From NCBI GenBank assembly GCA_032821775.1, contig JAVLRN010000003.1, positions 3,906,001-3,970,000 of the forward strand: 64,000 bases of DNA, given 5' to 3'. The stretch comes from Sanguinoderma infundibulare (Eukaryota; Basidiomycota; Agaricomycetes; Polyporales; Polyporaceae). Of the stretch, positions 24,331-35,220 are shown in pieces; within the stretch, counting starts at the first letter, position 1; every line of letters begins with the position of its first letter. The notes beneath the pieces were generated by a model. It was not told where the DNA came from, ran no database searches, and saw nothing but the letters and a program-made list of their open reading frames with translations. The position numbers were made by a program, and so were the translations under genes.

Positions 24331-25105
24331 CACCCGCCCGGGATGCAACGTTGTATTACAGGTATGTGCGCACCTAGACTGTGTGACTTGTTTCTGTGTT
24401 GTCCTTCGGCTCCGACTAACGTTTTATGCTTCCGGACACATTTGTTGCAGTACATCAGTTCGTGATCCCTCGCCGGGGTGGGGACCGGTCAGATGGCATT
24501 CGTGGCTGCGCTCTGCGTCCGGCCGTGTACCGACCGTACCCACAAACGTCACCCGCCCGGGATGCAACGTTGTATTACAGGTATGTGCGCACCTAGACTG
24601 TGTGACTTGTTTCTGTGTTGTCCTTCGGCTCCGACTAACGTTTTATTCTTCCGGACACATTTGTTGCAGTATACCGGTTCGTGATCCCTCGCCGGGGTGG
24701 GGACCGGTCGGATGGCATTCGTGGCTGTGCTCTGCGTCCGGCCATGTACCGACCGTACCCACAAACGTCACCCGCCCGGGATGCAACGTTGTATTACAGG
24801 TATGTGCGCACCTAGACTGTGTGACTTGTTTCTGTGTTGTCCTTCGGCTCCGACTAACGTTTTATTCTTCCGGACACATTTGTTGCAGTATACCGGTTCG
24901 TGATCCCTCGCCGGGGTGGGGACCGGTCGGATGGCATTCGTGGCTGTGCTCTGCGTCCGGCCATGTACCGACCGTACCCACAAACGTCACCCGCCCGGGA
25001 TGCAACGTTGTATTACAGGTATGTGCGCACCTAGACTGTGTGACTTGTTTCTGTGTTGTCCTTCGGCTCCGACTAACGTTTTATGCTTCCGGACACATTT
25101 GTTGC
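24331..25105 (+). repeat. 219-bp tandem repeat array, four copies
   Basis: The word cacccgcccgggatgcaacg recurs at about 24331, 24550, 24769 and 24988, a 219-base period; copies are nearly identical. Because 219 is divisible by three, the array gives a long repetitive open frame that I regard as non-coding. Inverted, diverged copies lie at about 43791, 44010, 44229 and 44420 in the right arm. Confidence 0.9.
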
Positions 25106-25237
25106 AGTCCAGTATTTCGTGATACACATTCCATATTCCTCTCGACACGCAGTTGACATGTAATACATTTATATTCGCGCGGTGGGCTCCAGAAATGACG
25201 GGTGAACGCGCAAACAGTTGCCCTCGCGCGCGCACAC

Positions 25238-25460
25238 ATGCTGGACCCTGCCGCTTCGCACATGCCAGTCCCCGTGCCGTCGCACAGCGCGCGCCTTGAC
25301 CACATCGTCGAAGAAACCCGGAAGTCAAATTGAACCACTACCGGAATGTGCAACAGCGCTACGAGCGTGTCCAGGGAAGCCGACGCGAGAGTAACATGAG
25401 CGTCGGTGATGCCCTGAAGACCGACGAATACGAGTACGGTGCCGGTTCCGACGAGGAATG
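25238..25460 (+). pseudogene. small acidic-tailed gene, frameshifted
   Basis: An ATG at 25238 opens a frame reading MLDPAASHMPVPVPSHS and ends at TGA after RKSN. One base later another frame continues in a coding-like way through YRNVQQRYERV to an acidic end EYEYGAGSDEE and a stop at about 25460. It is either a single-base frameshift in a small gene or two unrelated frames. No family is recognised. The acidic C-terminus resembles the end of the duplicated gene at 26664-28026. Confidence 0.35.
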
Positions 25461-25797
25461 ACGTAAGGATCGTCATCGTGTACGAATAGCACAGCTCCGT
25501 GTAATCCGGGAAGGAATTCGAAAGTGATCTCCGGTGACGAAGGTTTTGATCAGCTAACACGGTCACGCGGTCGTGCGACCCACTCGAACGCGTCCAAAAG
25601 CGGTTCAGGCGAAGTTGAGGAGGGGCATGGGAGCCTTCGAGGAAGAATAGGGCCTAGGGCTTGAACACGAGGCCCAACCTGAGTGGATACCAAAGGAGCT
25701 GGTGTCGTAATGGACGCCGCGAGAGGAGAACGTTCTGAGAAGCTTAAAGGAAGAAGTCAGAACCACACGAGCGCCCAATTATTCCGTAACGCTCATC

Positions 25798-26435
25798 ATG
25801 CCGCTGGTTCTTCAAGTTCTGCCTCCCTTCCAGGACTCGTTCGCGGGCGCCCAGGAGCTCCGTCGGACTTCATTCGGCCTGAACAGTGCGCTCGAAAACC
25901 AAGTCCAACGACGGCTGGACGGGCTGGGGAACAGAATCGCGTCCGGCGACGCACGGCCAGTGTTGGAACATGAGGTAAAGACCATCGTCGAAGACTTGGT
26001 ACGCCCGCAGCGCCTAGGTTGATTGACAGCTACTGAACCACACCGGAAGATGTACCTGGCTGCGAACGCGGGGTCCTGGGGTGCTTTCGAAGCACTCCCA
26101 TCGGTGTCGAGGCGTTGTTCACGCGATTGCGTGACATCGTGGAACTCGCTCCACCGGCTTTCGAGATGGCCCGGACCACGCGCCGCTACGTAGGGCAGGC
26201 GCAGGACCTCATCCTGATCGAAAGCACTCGTGATCGCCTTGTGCGAGTTCGTCGGGACCGAGCGAACGCCATCGAATTACGGGACCTGGTCTTGCGGCTT
26301 GATCCTCCGAACCCCGGATTTGCAGCAGACGTGAACGAACTGGTGGCCCAAACTGCAGCTGCCGAAATCGAAGCGGCGCGCGCGTTCAGCGCGACGAACT
26401 TCCAAGTGACCGACCGCGAGGACTACTATCTTTAA
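25798..26435 (+). CDS. unrecognised small protein, two exons
   Basis: Exons 25798-25974 and 26112-26435 (donor gtaaag, acceptor gtcgag) close in phase and give 166 residues. The protein is predicted mostly helical, rich in Arg, Glu and Ala (RRLDGLGNR, AFEMARTTRR), with no Cys cluster, signal peptide or membrane segment. It lies between the left arm and the duplicated gene, so it is part of the element's cargo block. No function can be assigned. Confidence 0.5.
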
Positions 26436-26663
26436 AAAGAAGGCCTCGGCGAAGTCGTTGAGGAAGATTGAGGACACAGGTAAGAAGGATGATGATTGCC
26501 AAAAAGGGACGAGTTTGACGCTAGGTTTGGACCCTGTCGGAAGCGAAGGCGCGAGGTTGCAGTTAGACCCTGCGTGTTGTAGGTAGCCCGTGAACAAAAT
26601 ACCTTGTCGGTTTGCCCACCGCTCATCCTCGCACACACACCATCCCTCGCACCACCGCCCACC

Positions 26664-28026
26664 ATGCCCGCGCTCACCGACGCCGACGTAGACTCCGTCG
26701 CCACCGCCTTCCTGCGCAGGCTCGTCGACGACGTGCTTGGCACCATCTGCGCGAACGGCCGGCTCGGCCCCCACCACCACCAGGTCGTCGCCGTCGCCGC
26801 CAACTTCATGTCCGTCGTGCGGGGCCTTCCCGCCGACGCCGACGCGGACCCCCTCTTCCACGAATTTCTCGGCAGCCTTCGTGCGTTCGAAAATGACCGG
26901 TTGTACGACCCCCACGCAATCTACGACCTCACCGCCATGTACTCGACGTACACCCGGACACAACGCTACGCCGCCGCTCGCAAGGAGTTCGACCGCGCGA
27001 GCGATGAGTTCCGGACCGCCCGGGAGCTCCACAGCCAATCCATCGCGCAGTCGCTCGCGCACACCAACCCTGGCTACGCCGTTGGCGTCGCCGGCTGCTT
27101 GCGCACCGCCAAGGACCGGCTGGAGGCCACGTTGGACGCGTTGTCCATCGCGGAGTACGCCTGTAAGTAAACGTCCGTTCTCCCCGTCTGACTGACCACT
27201 CAAAAGGTTGCACAGTGGTCCGGTCCATGGTGACCGGCAAGTACTGGTGCGCCGGCGAGGGGCCGAACGATAGCTTGTCAGTTTGCCCACCGCCCATCCT
27301 CGCACACACACCATCCCCCGCACCACCGCCCACCATGCCCGCGCTCACTGACACCAACGTAGACTCCGTCGCCACTGCCCTCCTGTGCAGGCTCATTGAC
27401 GACGTGCTTGGCATCATCCGCGCGAACGGCCGGCTCGGCCCCCACCACCACCAAGTCGTCTCCGTCACCGCCAACTTCATGTCCGTCGTGCGGGGCCTTC
27501 CCGCCGACGCCGACGCGGACCCCCTCTTCCACGAATTTCTCGGCAGCCTTCGTGCGTTCGAAAATGACCGGTTGTACGACCCCCGCGCAATCTACGACCT
27601 CACCGCCATGTACTCGACGTACACCCGGACACAACGCTACGCCGCCGCTCGCAAGGAGTTCAACCGCGCGAGCGACGAGTTCCGGACCGCCCGGGAGCTC
27701 CACAGCCATTCCATCGCGCAGTCGCTCGCGCACACCAACCCTGGCTACGCCGTCGGCGTCGCTGACTGCTTGCGCACCGCCAAGGACCAGCTGGAGGCCG
27801 CGTTGGACGCGTTGTCCATCGCGGAGTATGCCTGTAAGTAAACGTCCGTTCTCCCCGCCTGACTGACCACTCAAAAGGTTGCACAGTGGTCCGGTCCATG
27901 GTGACCGGCAAGTACTGGTGCGCCGGCGAGGGGCCGGACGCGCCTACGGTCAAGGAGGAGGACGAAGAGGAGGGCGAGTGGGGTGACGAGGACGCAGAGG
28001 GCGAGGACGATGTCGAGATGGAGTAG
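26664..28026 (+). CDS. unrecognised gene, tandem internal duplication, acidic tail
   Basis: Two ~670-bp copies, nearly identical, follow head to tail. Copy 1 starts at 26664 (MPALTDADVDSVATA) and copy 2 at 27335 (MPALTDTNVDSVATA). Each has an intron beginning gtaagtaaacg. Copy 1 has lost its own C-terminal tail. After its intron (27163-27206) the frame runs without a stop through the former 5' leader into copy 2, so exons 26664-27162, 27207-27833 and 27878-28026 would encode one protein with two repeats and a final tail of about 26 residues rich in Glu and Asp. Alternatively copy 2 is an independent gene. Each repeat is helical, with motifs FHEFLGSLRAFEND and YTRTQRYAAARKEF. No known domain is recognised. 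Confidence 0.6.
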
Positions 28027-28334
28027 GGAGTGTCGCGGGAAGACTCGCGCAAACGACGCGCGAGGTAAAAGGTCGTGGACCGAACGTTTTTCTTGTCGAA
28101 TTGCGTAGCCAGTCGAACCCCGTCTTGCAGTGAGATTCAACCTGCGTCAATTAAGTCGAAACAAACACTGAGTGAAGTCTGCATCCCCCCCGCTGAAAGA
28201 CGAACAGCGAGGGTTCCGTACGGAACAAAACTGAATCCAAAACATGAGCTGATGCTGAAAATAAAAGAAACCGAATCCCAGCGCAACGCACAATACGTGC
28301 GCGCGCATTTGGCAAGGACGTACGCGCCCCCACG

Positions 28335-28490
28335 GTTGCAATCATATCATTAAATGGATAAACACGCCTCGAAAGCATGGTGGTATGTACGACCATGAAT
28401 ATCGCTTGGCCGGGTAGCGGGCATGAGCATGGATCAATGTTAGTTGACATTTCCTCCCGAGTGGGCACATCCTATCCCGGAGTGCCCGGC
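28335..28490 (+). repeat. internal copy of the element's arm sequence
   Basis: Words gaatatcgc, ggcatgagcatgg, atgttagttgacat and gagtgggca occur in the same order and orientation as at 44745-44890 in the right arm. They are the reverse complement of 23510-23690 in the left arm. It therefore closes the cargo block 25.2-28.0 kb with an end-like sequence facing the left arm. Confidence 0.75.
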
Positions 28491-28651
28491 CGCGTGCCAT
28501 ACATGCACACATCCGCCGTCCGGCCGCGCTGCAGTCCTGGCAACACCTTCGCAACAGTTTCTTCAAGCTCCGGAGTCTCTGCAAAATTACAAACACATCT
28601 GATGGACTTATTCTATGGTTATCCCATATGCCCATTTCGACTCTGAAACCT

Positions 28652-29475
28652 CTACTTGTCCTCTCCGAGTTCGGCCATCTGGCTCGTAAGTGCGTTCATC
28701 CGCTGTTCCTTTCGGTCGATAGTCCTCATGATCCCGTCGCTCACACGTTCCATGCCCATTTTCCAGTCATTTAGATCTTGCTCGAACATCGGGATCGGAG
28801 CAGCCTGGAAGCAGGAGTTAGCGCCCCGTCTCTCTCAAACACAATTTCTTACCACAAACTTCTCGGGATCCCTCCACCAGCTCGGGCGTCCCCTCGGGGC
28901 CCCACGTTCATCCCAGAGCCACCACTGCGCGAAGCCCCATTCATGTCCAACGTCTCCGGTGACATTGTCCAGGCCTGCGGTCATCCGGAGGTAGGACTCT
29001 CGGTCTAACTGCGTGATATCAAACGACATCCGGCCGTCCGTCCACGTCACGCCGGAAAGGAGGGCTTGCAGTGGTGCGGGCAGCTGAACAGACTGAGAAC
29101 CGCGATTCGATTTGTTCTCGTCGAACACCATGGCGGCCTCGACTCCTGTCGCATGTATCGTGCTCCACTGGCAACACGATACATCAGCAAACTCATGCCC
29201 TCCCGGCCAAAGTCAGACTCACGAGTTCCCGGGCAATTCCATGGTTCCATTGCCTCAGCGTTATCTCCTCCGGAGAGGAAGGAAAGGCTACCAGTGCCTT
29301 CCGGATGCGTCCCAACGTAAGCAGAATCTCCGCTCGACACCCCCACAGGGTGGTAGACGCTTGCAATGGTGGTTGTGTCGTGTTCATAGTCACGACTGTA
29401 CCCGGCTGGGAAGATGCTCCAGCAAATAACTAGCACGACGGTTGATGGCACAATGGAAGAGAACGACACCGGCAT
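28652..29475 (-). CDS. unrecognised protein with N-terminal hydrophobic segment
   Basis: Minus-strand gene just downstream of the KDZ transposase. The start at 29475 reads MPVSFSSIVPSTVVLVICW, a signal peptide or membrane anchor. The last two exons, ending at 28853 and running 28804-28652, join in phase (48-bp intron). The first junction, near 29330-29150, is uncertain. The C-terminal part has a helical segment DWKMGMERVSDGIMRTI ending in ELGEDK. I recognise no family and cannot tell whether it takes part in transposition. The 40-base gap to the transposase stop suggests it travels with that gene. Confidence 0.5.
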
Positions 29476-29515
29476 CCAAATATTACAGTGGCAATCAGAT
29501 AAGAGCTATGGGCGC

Positions 29516-32500
29516 TTAGTATGGTTGATCTCTCCCTTGCGCCGCCGCAAATGCCGCCGTTGCGTGCTCACGGAGTCCCTTCCACAAGGAGACTTGCTGC
29601 AAAGCAAATGCTCGATGCCCCCTAGTCTCGCTTGCCTCCGCCCAAGTTTTCCAATGCTCCGAGGCCGTCTGGAAAGACCGGACAGTACTTTCCATCTCGA
29701 AAGGAACCAGCTTGATCTCCTCTTCCCAACGGCACTTTCTGGAGTATGCCCGGAGCCAGAGCATGCGACGGACTATTCGTAAAATAGAAGTGGTTAGTCC
29801 GCACGCACACGTACTCCACCGGAGGCATTTCACTCACACTTGTGAAGCCATCCCGGCCCATCAGTTTCATCGGAGTCCTCTACTTGCCATATCCAAGAGG
29901 CGTGGACATCCCGGAGGCCCTGCGTAAACTGCTCGAGGACCGTGGTGCTGGTGCGCAGGTCCTCGCGTTTGATCTCCTTGTATCTATCTGTCAGCCTTTC
30001 CCGGAGCTGCGCATCCTCGCGATTCTCCGGGTCCGTGTCAAATAGACGTTGTAAGCATTTGCGGGCGTGGGCGTAGACTCGTACGTGCTTCATCAGGCTC
30101 TCGTCGGTCACCCTGAGTTCGTCGAAACTTCGGAGCTTCTTGCGGTACGAGGTTGCCTTCCGCACTTTCTTCCGATAAATAAGGGACTTGTATCCGATTT
30201 CCGTCTGGATGCCCTGGAGGCAGTCATTGAGTTGACCTTCTCGGAGCTCCCGCTCCGTCTCCACCAGCGACAGTAGCCCCCGCTGCTTGAGGTAGGGGTA
30301 GCCCAGCGTGGACGGAAGGGCGATCAGCTGATGTTCCGGCTGAAGCAAGTCTTCGATATCCCCGGACCTTGCCCGTGCTTGGCGCACTTCTTCGTCGTCC
30401 CATTGCTCGCCGAAGTCAGTCACATCAGCCGTCACAGGGACACCATTTGCGCTGACGGAAATGTTCAGATGCTTGTCTGACGCTTTGTGGAAGGCCTTAA
30501 TCCCCGTGGCGAGTTTCTGCCGGTGAGTCTCCAGGCTCAATCATGCATTGGTACCGGAGGTAGCCATCATGGCGCGCGCAGTATACGCAATCCCAATCCT
30601 ATCCCAACCATTGCCGTCAGTTCTATGCTGCTCCTAGGATAGTGAGGCACTCACTTCCGTTCTTCCAGACGGATTCCTGCAGAGATCCACGAGGCCGCAC
30701 CCACCATTGACTCGTCTGCCCCCGTCTCCTCCTGGGTGAGCGCAAGTTCCTTGTCCTTCCGGCTGGGTACTGATTTACCGGTCAGTATTCTACGGCGAGT
30801 ACAACGCAAGGGTGACTCACGGGGCTGCTTCGTCACATCATATATGTCCATTGCACTGGGATCTTCTGTTCGAGCCTCATCGGCCGCAACTGCTTCCTGT
30901 CTCCACTCCTCGCATTGTGTCGGCCCACTCGCCTCGCACAACCTGTTGAACGCATCCACGACTGGCTGCCATTCCTTGCAAGCTCGCCGCCACTTCCGTA
31001 TGAGCGTACTCACTGTCATTGTATGTAATCAGTGACCGGCACGACTTCTTGGTTGATTTGCGTACTTATTTGCGTTAGTTTCATCCAGTTTGAATCATTC
31101 ATCGTGTCGTCGATAACCTTCCTCCGGTGTGCTGACGACATCCCCCGAGTGGAGTCAGCGATTGCATTGATTTTGTTCCAGAGGGTTTCGAGAATTTCCC
31201 CATCCTGTACTCCGGCTCCGGAGATGAAGTTGCAGGAGAATCGTGGAAAGCATCGTAGGACATGACCATGTACGTGAAACTGACCAATGCCCCGCAAGAT
31301 GTTCAAGCCAAGAGGCATTCGCAGGCCAGGGCTTTCATGGAACCGGTCGAGGAGATGAATGAAGTATTGGCACATGACATCGTAGATCATGAGTACGCAT
31401 GTTAGGCCGTTGAGGTTGGCGAATATCCAGTGCAGAATGTAGTCCATGTTTCTCTGTCTTTGTGAACGGGAGTGAGTTTGGCCACCTTCCACCATGGGTT
31501 CGGATGCGAACCTACCTTTCACCTAGTTGGAAGTCCACACATGCATGCGGAGCAAAGAAACCGTGCCGGGAGCATGCGGCAGCCCCGATACCAGTGGCTT
31601 CCAGCTTGGCCCGCCCGACCGACACATTGAGGACCGCACGATGGTCGTTGCATGTGATCTTCTACTGTCTATTGTGAGCTATGCCCTCCGGAGCCTTACG
31701 TCGTATACCGCACCTCGGCAAACTCGGCTGCTGTCTTCAGATGTTCCTTGTATGGGGCGTCTTCTACCATGAAGCCATGTCCATCCGCCAGCGGGACGTC
31801 GTCCTCCGGACGTCGCATGTGACGGTGTTGCGCGCTGAAGTTGCCATCAAGAACCACCGACTGCAAGTACTTGAACCTAGTGCGCTCGGAGGTGTATAGC
31901 AAATGCTTGTACGCTGAGAACCTAACTACTTACTGTTCCGGGTCACTCTCCCAACCCTCCAGTAGATTGATGTCCGGTTGCGGACATGCGGGGCATCGCA
32001 CCGCGAGGTCTCCGGGCCCCACGGGGTCTGAGCGGTGACCGAATCCCCCATCGCGGCGAAGGCGGAGATTCTGCCATTGTCTGGACGTTCGGAGCAGCTC
32101 CTTGTATCAATCCTGTGGCTCCGGTATGAATCTCGCGGTCTCCGGAAGCCTTAATCAATGTTGACCCACTGGTACCAAATGCGGAAACGCAGGGTTGGTC
32201 GTCCTTCACAATTTGTTGTAATAGTTCCGCGCCGGAGTCTTGCACTCTTTGTTGGCCAGAAGAAAGTCGTCTAAGAGTTTCTGCGAGAACATTGTGTGAG
32301 GCCGGATGGTGGACGCAGGATAGTAGCCGAGGTCCAGAAGCTGCAGGTCCTCGTGCGGAGCATTCGGACACGCACAGAACGTTACTGATATTTCGTGAAT
32401 GCCGTCCGCGTCGACAACGACCATCATACGGTCCCCGCTATACATTGCGGCCTGAGCCACGGTGGCTCCGAGTGGTGGCTCGCAATGTTCGAACGACGGT

Positions 32501-33354
32501 AGGTCGGAAGTGTCATGCGCAGAGGTCTCATCATCCGGATCAAAGTACAGGTCACCGTCTTCATCGTCTACGTCAGAAAGGTTGTCCTCGATAAGGAATG
32601 GCAGTTGCTCTCCTTCCTCGTCGAGCTCCGGAGCCTCCGGCATGCGTCTCAGGGGGGGGTCGTGGGCAGCAAGGGGATATGTCGCTAGGTATGGGCAGGG
32701 TTGACCGCCATGGCCTGCGTGAATCTGTATGCTGAGCTGACGGAGCCAGCCGGTTTGAAAGTAGGCACCCTGCCAGTATTCGACCCGGTGCAAAGGCTGG
32801 TCCAGATGGCGATGACGGCAGCAGACCGCGCAAAACGTCGGCTTGCCATGACATGTCATACAGCACCATATCGCTGGATGGCCGCACGTTCCAATGCCGT
32901 CCAAAGGCAGGGCTTCCAGAGAGATCGTCCGGTGCATATATTCGTCCCTGACTGCCAGGAATTCGCGCTGGAAGTCATTTTGAGACTACAGTACCGTTTA
33001 AGAAATAGGCCTGAGTTCAGGCGGGCGTGGGGCACATAGTGTTCCACTTACCTTGCCCTTCCGTCGTTGTGGTTCGAAGGTAATCTCTTCAAACTCGAGT
33101 TGCTGGCCATCGCCAACCTCAGGCAACCAAATCGCCTGTTGCGATGGATGCGCATGTGGTTCCGCCCTCTGTCCTTCGGTAGTCTGTCCTGGCTGGGCTG
33201 CTGGCTTGGACGAGGCTTCCCCGCATCGCAAAACTCTGGGCAGTTCGAGGCGGGCCTTCTTGGTGATCACCCGCTCTCCGCGGCGGGAAGAGTGGCGTAC
33301 ATGAACGGTAAGTTCCTCGTATGGCTCCACTACCTCAAACCGACGTCTGGACAT
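29516..33354 (-). pseudogene. CxC2-type KDZ transposase with two in-frame TGA codons
   Basis: Ten exons close in phase: 33354-33052, 32985-32210, 32149-31934, 31876-31714, 31658-31516, 31457-31066, 31012-30821, 30769-30655, 30598-29838 and 29772-29516 (1105 codons before the stop). The CxC2 cysteine cluster lies in exon 2 (CGHPAIWCCMTCHGK, FCAVCCRHRH). The RNase-H-fold core shows VVLDGNF, MIYDVMCQY, FHVHGH and DGEILETLW, the likely catalytic acidic residues, with RGMSSAHR after them. TGA at 32107-32109 (after EPQD, where family members have Arg-Tyr) and at 30541-30543 (before LSLETHR) interrupt an otherwise perfect frame. Both fit CGA to TGA. It would cut and paste the element by binding its arms. 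Confidence 0.88.
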
Positions 33355-33446
33355 CTCCAATGTTGATGTCAGTGGAGAGGTTGGTGGCGTTGAGGAGAGG
33401 CACACCGACGTTGGATGTAATCAAACAATCTGGGCGGCTGTAGATT

Positions 33447-34762
33447 CTATGCGATACGATGTACATCATCCAATTGCACCATGCCCGGATCAGGTATATC
33501 GAACCATGCATGAACATGCGCAACCATGTAGAATGCATAGCAAATCCTGTCACCGGGGACAGTGGGAACACCGTGCTGCACGACCCGAGATGATAGCATG
33601 CATACCGTCCCACTATCATATGGCACGCACACTCCGAACGTTCGGAGCTCCAGTACCCCTCGCTGGTCATAATCCCCCAATGTCAGAAGCATGTCCAACC
33701 AACCGGGCAATGCGCCGACGTCGCGATGACGCAGAGTCGAACGGTTGACAAGGAGATGGATGGAGTTGTACAATGACGGCCAGTGAGCCATAGCTGCACC
33801 GGATCGACCACCATGAAGGAGGACTTTGGAAATAAGTGCCTGCGCCACAATGTACAGCCAAGGGTGCGTTACCGCGAGAATCCCATCGAGCAAGCCGCTA
33901 GACTCTTCCAAAGCGGCCATCCACTCGCGGCACTGATCAGTCTCGCAGTTCTTCGAAGGCATGGGCTCAAAGCGTTTACCCTGTTTCAGAAGAGATCAGA
34001 CACGCGACAATCAACTGGAGTCGCGTGTCATACCGTATGACCTTGCTGAAATCCTGCCGGAAAGAGCAATAACGTCCCTCCACCCCACTCGGGCGTCTTG
34101 GACACGAACCGGTCAGAGTTCCGCCAGTTCTTTGTGGGCACATCATCTTCGGGCATCTTCTTGGCCTGGAGACAAGGCTTGAGATACTCTGTGGCCCAAA
34201 GAATGATGTCCTACGGGACTTGTAATCAAGCGGAGCTCTTGTCATATCAGGGTACCCGTACCTGACGCGATCGGGAAATGATTCCGGGCAGGGACCACGC
34301 TAGAATATTCCCTTTACTGTCGGTAAAGAGGGCGGGATCTGGCACCACCGGAAGGGAATCTGTGCGTCCGATAACTTGTTCAGATGGGATCAAGGGGGGA
34401 AAGCGTTGCAGCAGCTCGTTGTCCCTCTCCTCCCCGAGCAAGGCTTTCTTCGGGAGGGCCATGGCGTATTCCTCCGCCGTCCACGTCACTGCATCTGAAT
34501 AAAATCAGCAACAAGCCCTCCAAGGTATGCAAAAATCTTCACATTTATTCTCGGCAGCGCAGGCCAGCGTTCGAGCGATAGCATCGGATTCTTCCATTAG
34601 CGCGAAAGATATGGGTGGCGGTGTGGGGCGAGACCAGCCGACCAACTTGTCGGACGTCGCCCGGTTGCGATGGAAATGGAATAGCGCAAGAATGTATTGC
34701 GCCACACATGCCCGACGCTGAAACAAGGGTGGAAGCAGGCCCGACGGCCCTGCATCGTCCAT
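33447..34762 (-). CDS. TET/JBP-family 2-oxoglutarate Fe(II) dioxygenase
   Basis: Four exons close in phase: 34762-34543, 34494-34262, 34210-34034 and 33980-33447, giving 387 residues with no internal stop. The C-terminal jelly-roll core shows the metal triad: His and Asp in LRHRDVG (about residues 295 and 297) and the distal His in VVQHGVP (about 346). The 2-oxoglutarate-binding Arg is in GDRICYAFYM (about 355). Upstream, TLLLFPAGFQQ and HPWLYIVAQ match the fungal TET/JBP group. Family members oxidise 5-methylcytosine or thymine methyl groups in DNA. It sits head to tail with the KDZ transposase (~90 bp apart), the arrangement known for basidiomycete KDZ elements. It appears intact although the transposase is broken. 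Confidence 0.88.
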
Positions 34763-35220
34763 CGTCGACAATGCCAATGCGAGGTCGGTCCCGGCACCAA
34801 GAGAGAAGCAGGAATCAGAGAGGGTGCGGCGGGGAGGTTAGAAGCGAGACGAGCGGGGGCGCACCGGTGTGTTTCGATCGTGCACCACCTTTGGCGCTCA
34901 TAGGACGGAGCGGTCCGGGAGGTTTGTGGTTACATCTGCTGTGCGGCCGGTCGGTCATCTTGGACTCAACCCGCAGGTGGACTCATGGTCGCGGCCGAAT
35001 GAAAATTGTGCCTACCATTTGCTCTCCGCCCGGTGAGCTCTGCAGAAGAAATCACTTGGAGCCTACGTCCCCTTCGCTCTCTCACTGTGCTCCTCACTGT
35101 GGCCCCGCGGCGGCCTTTGCCTCTAGCTCTTTACCGGGTTGCTATCTGCTGGTCGCCGCTCTCTCCTCACTTCCGGTTTTTCCTGTTTGGCTCCCTGTGT
35201 CCCCACCATCTGCCGGCAGC

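Larger units (their letters stand above)
22503..25105 (+). repeat. left arm of the 23.6-kb element
   Basis: Non-coding. From 22560 to 23460 it is dense in ccggccg/cggccgg-type words. It then holds a block (about 23510-23660) whose reverse complement is at 44760-44905, two tRNA-like sequences and a 219-bp tandem array. Most of the arm is matched in inverted order at 43600-46069. Such subterminal motif clusters are the expected binding region of a transposase. Confidence 0.8.

Noticed and set aside
24331..25105. Regular repeats as a possible CRISPR array
   Set aside because: Units are 219 bp without unique spacers, in a eukaryotic genome. It is a tandem repeat.
24383..25156. 257-codon open frame in the left arm
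   Set aside because: It is the readable frame of the 219-bp tandem repeat; the period is a multiple of three, so one open unit repeats. No protein family, and inverted copies are not open.
26277..27326. 349-codon minus-strand frame
   Set aside because: Antisense of the duplicated gene, whose plus strand has clean starts and consistent introns in both copies.
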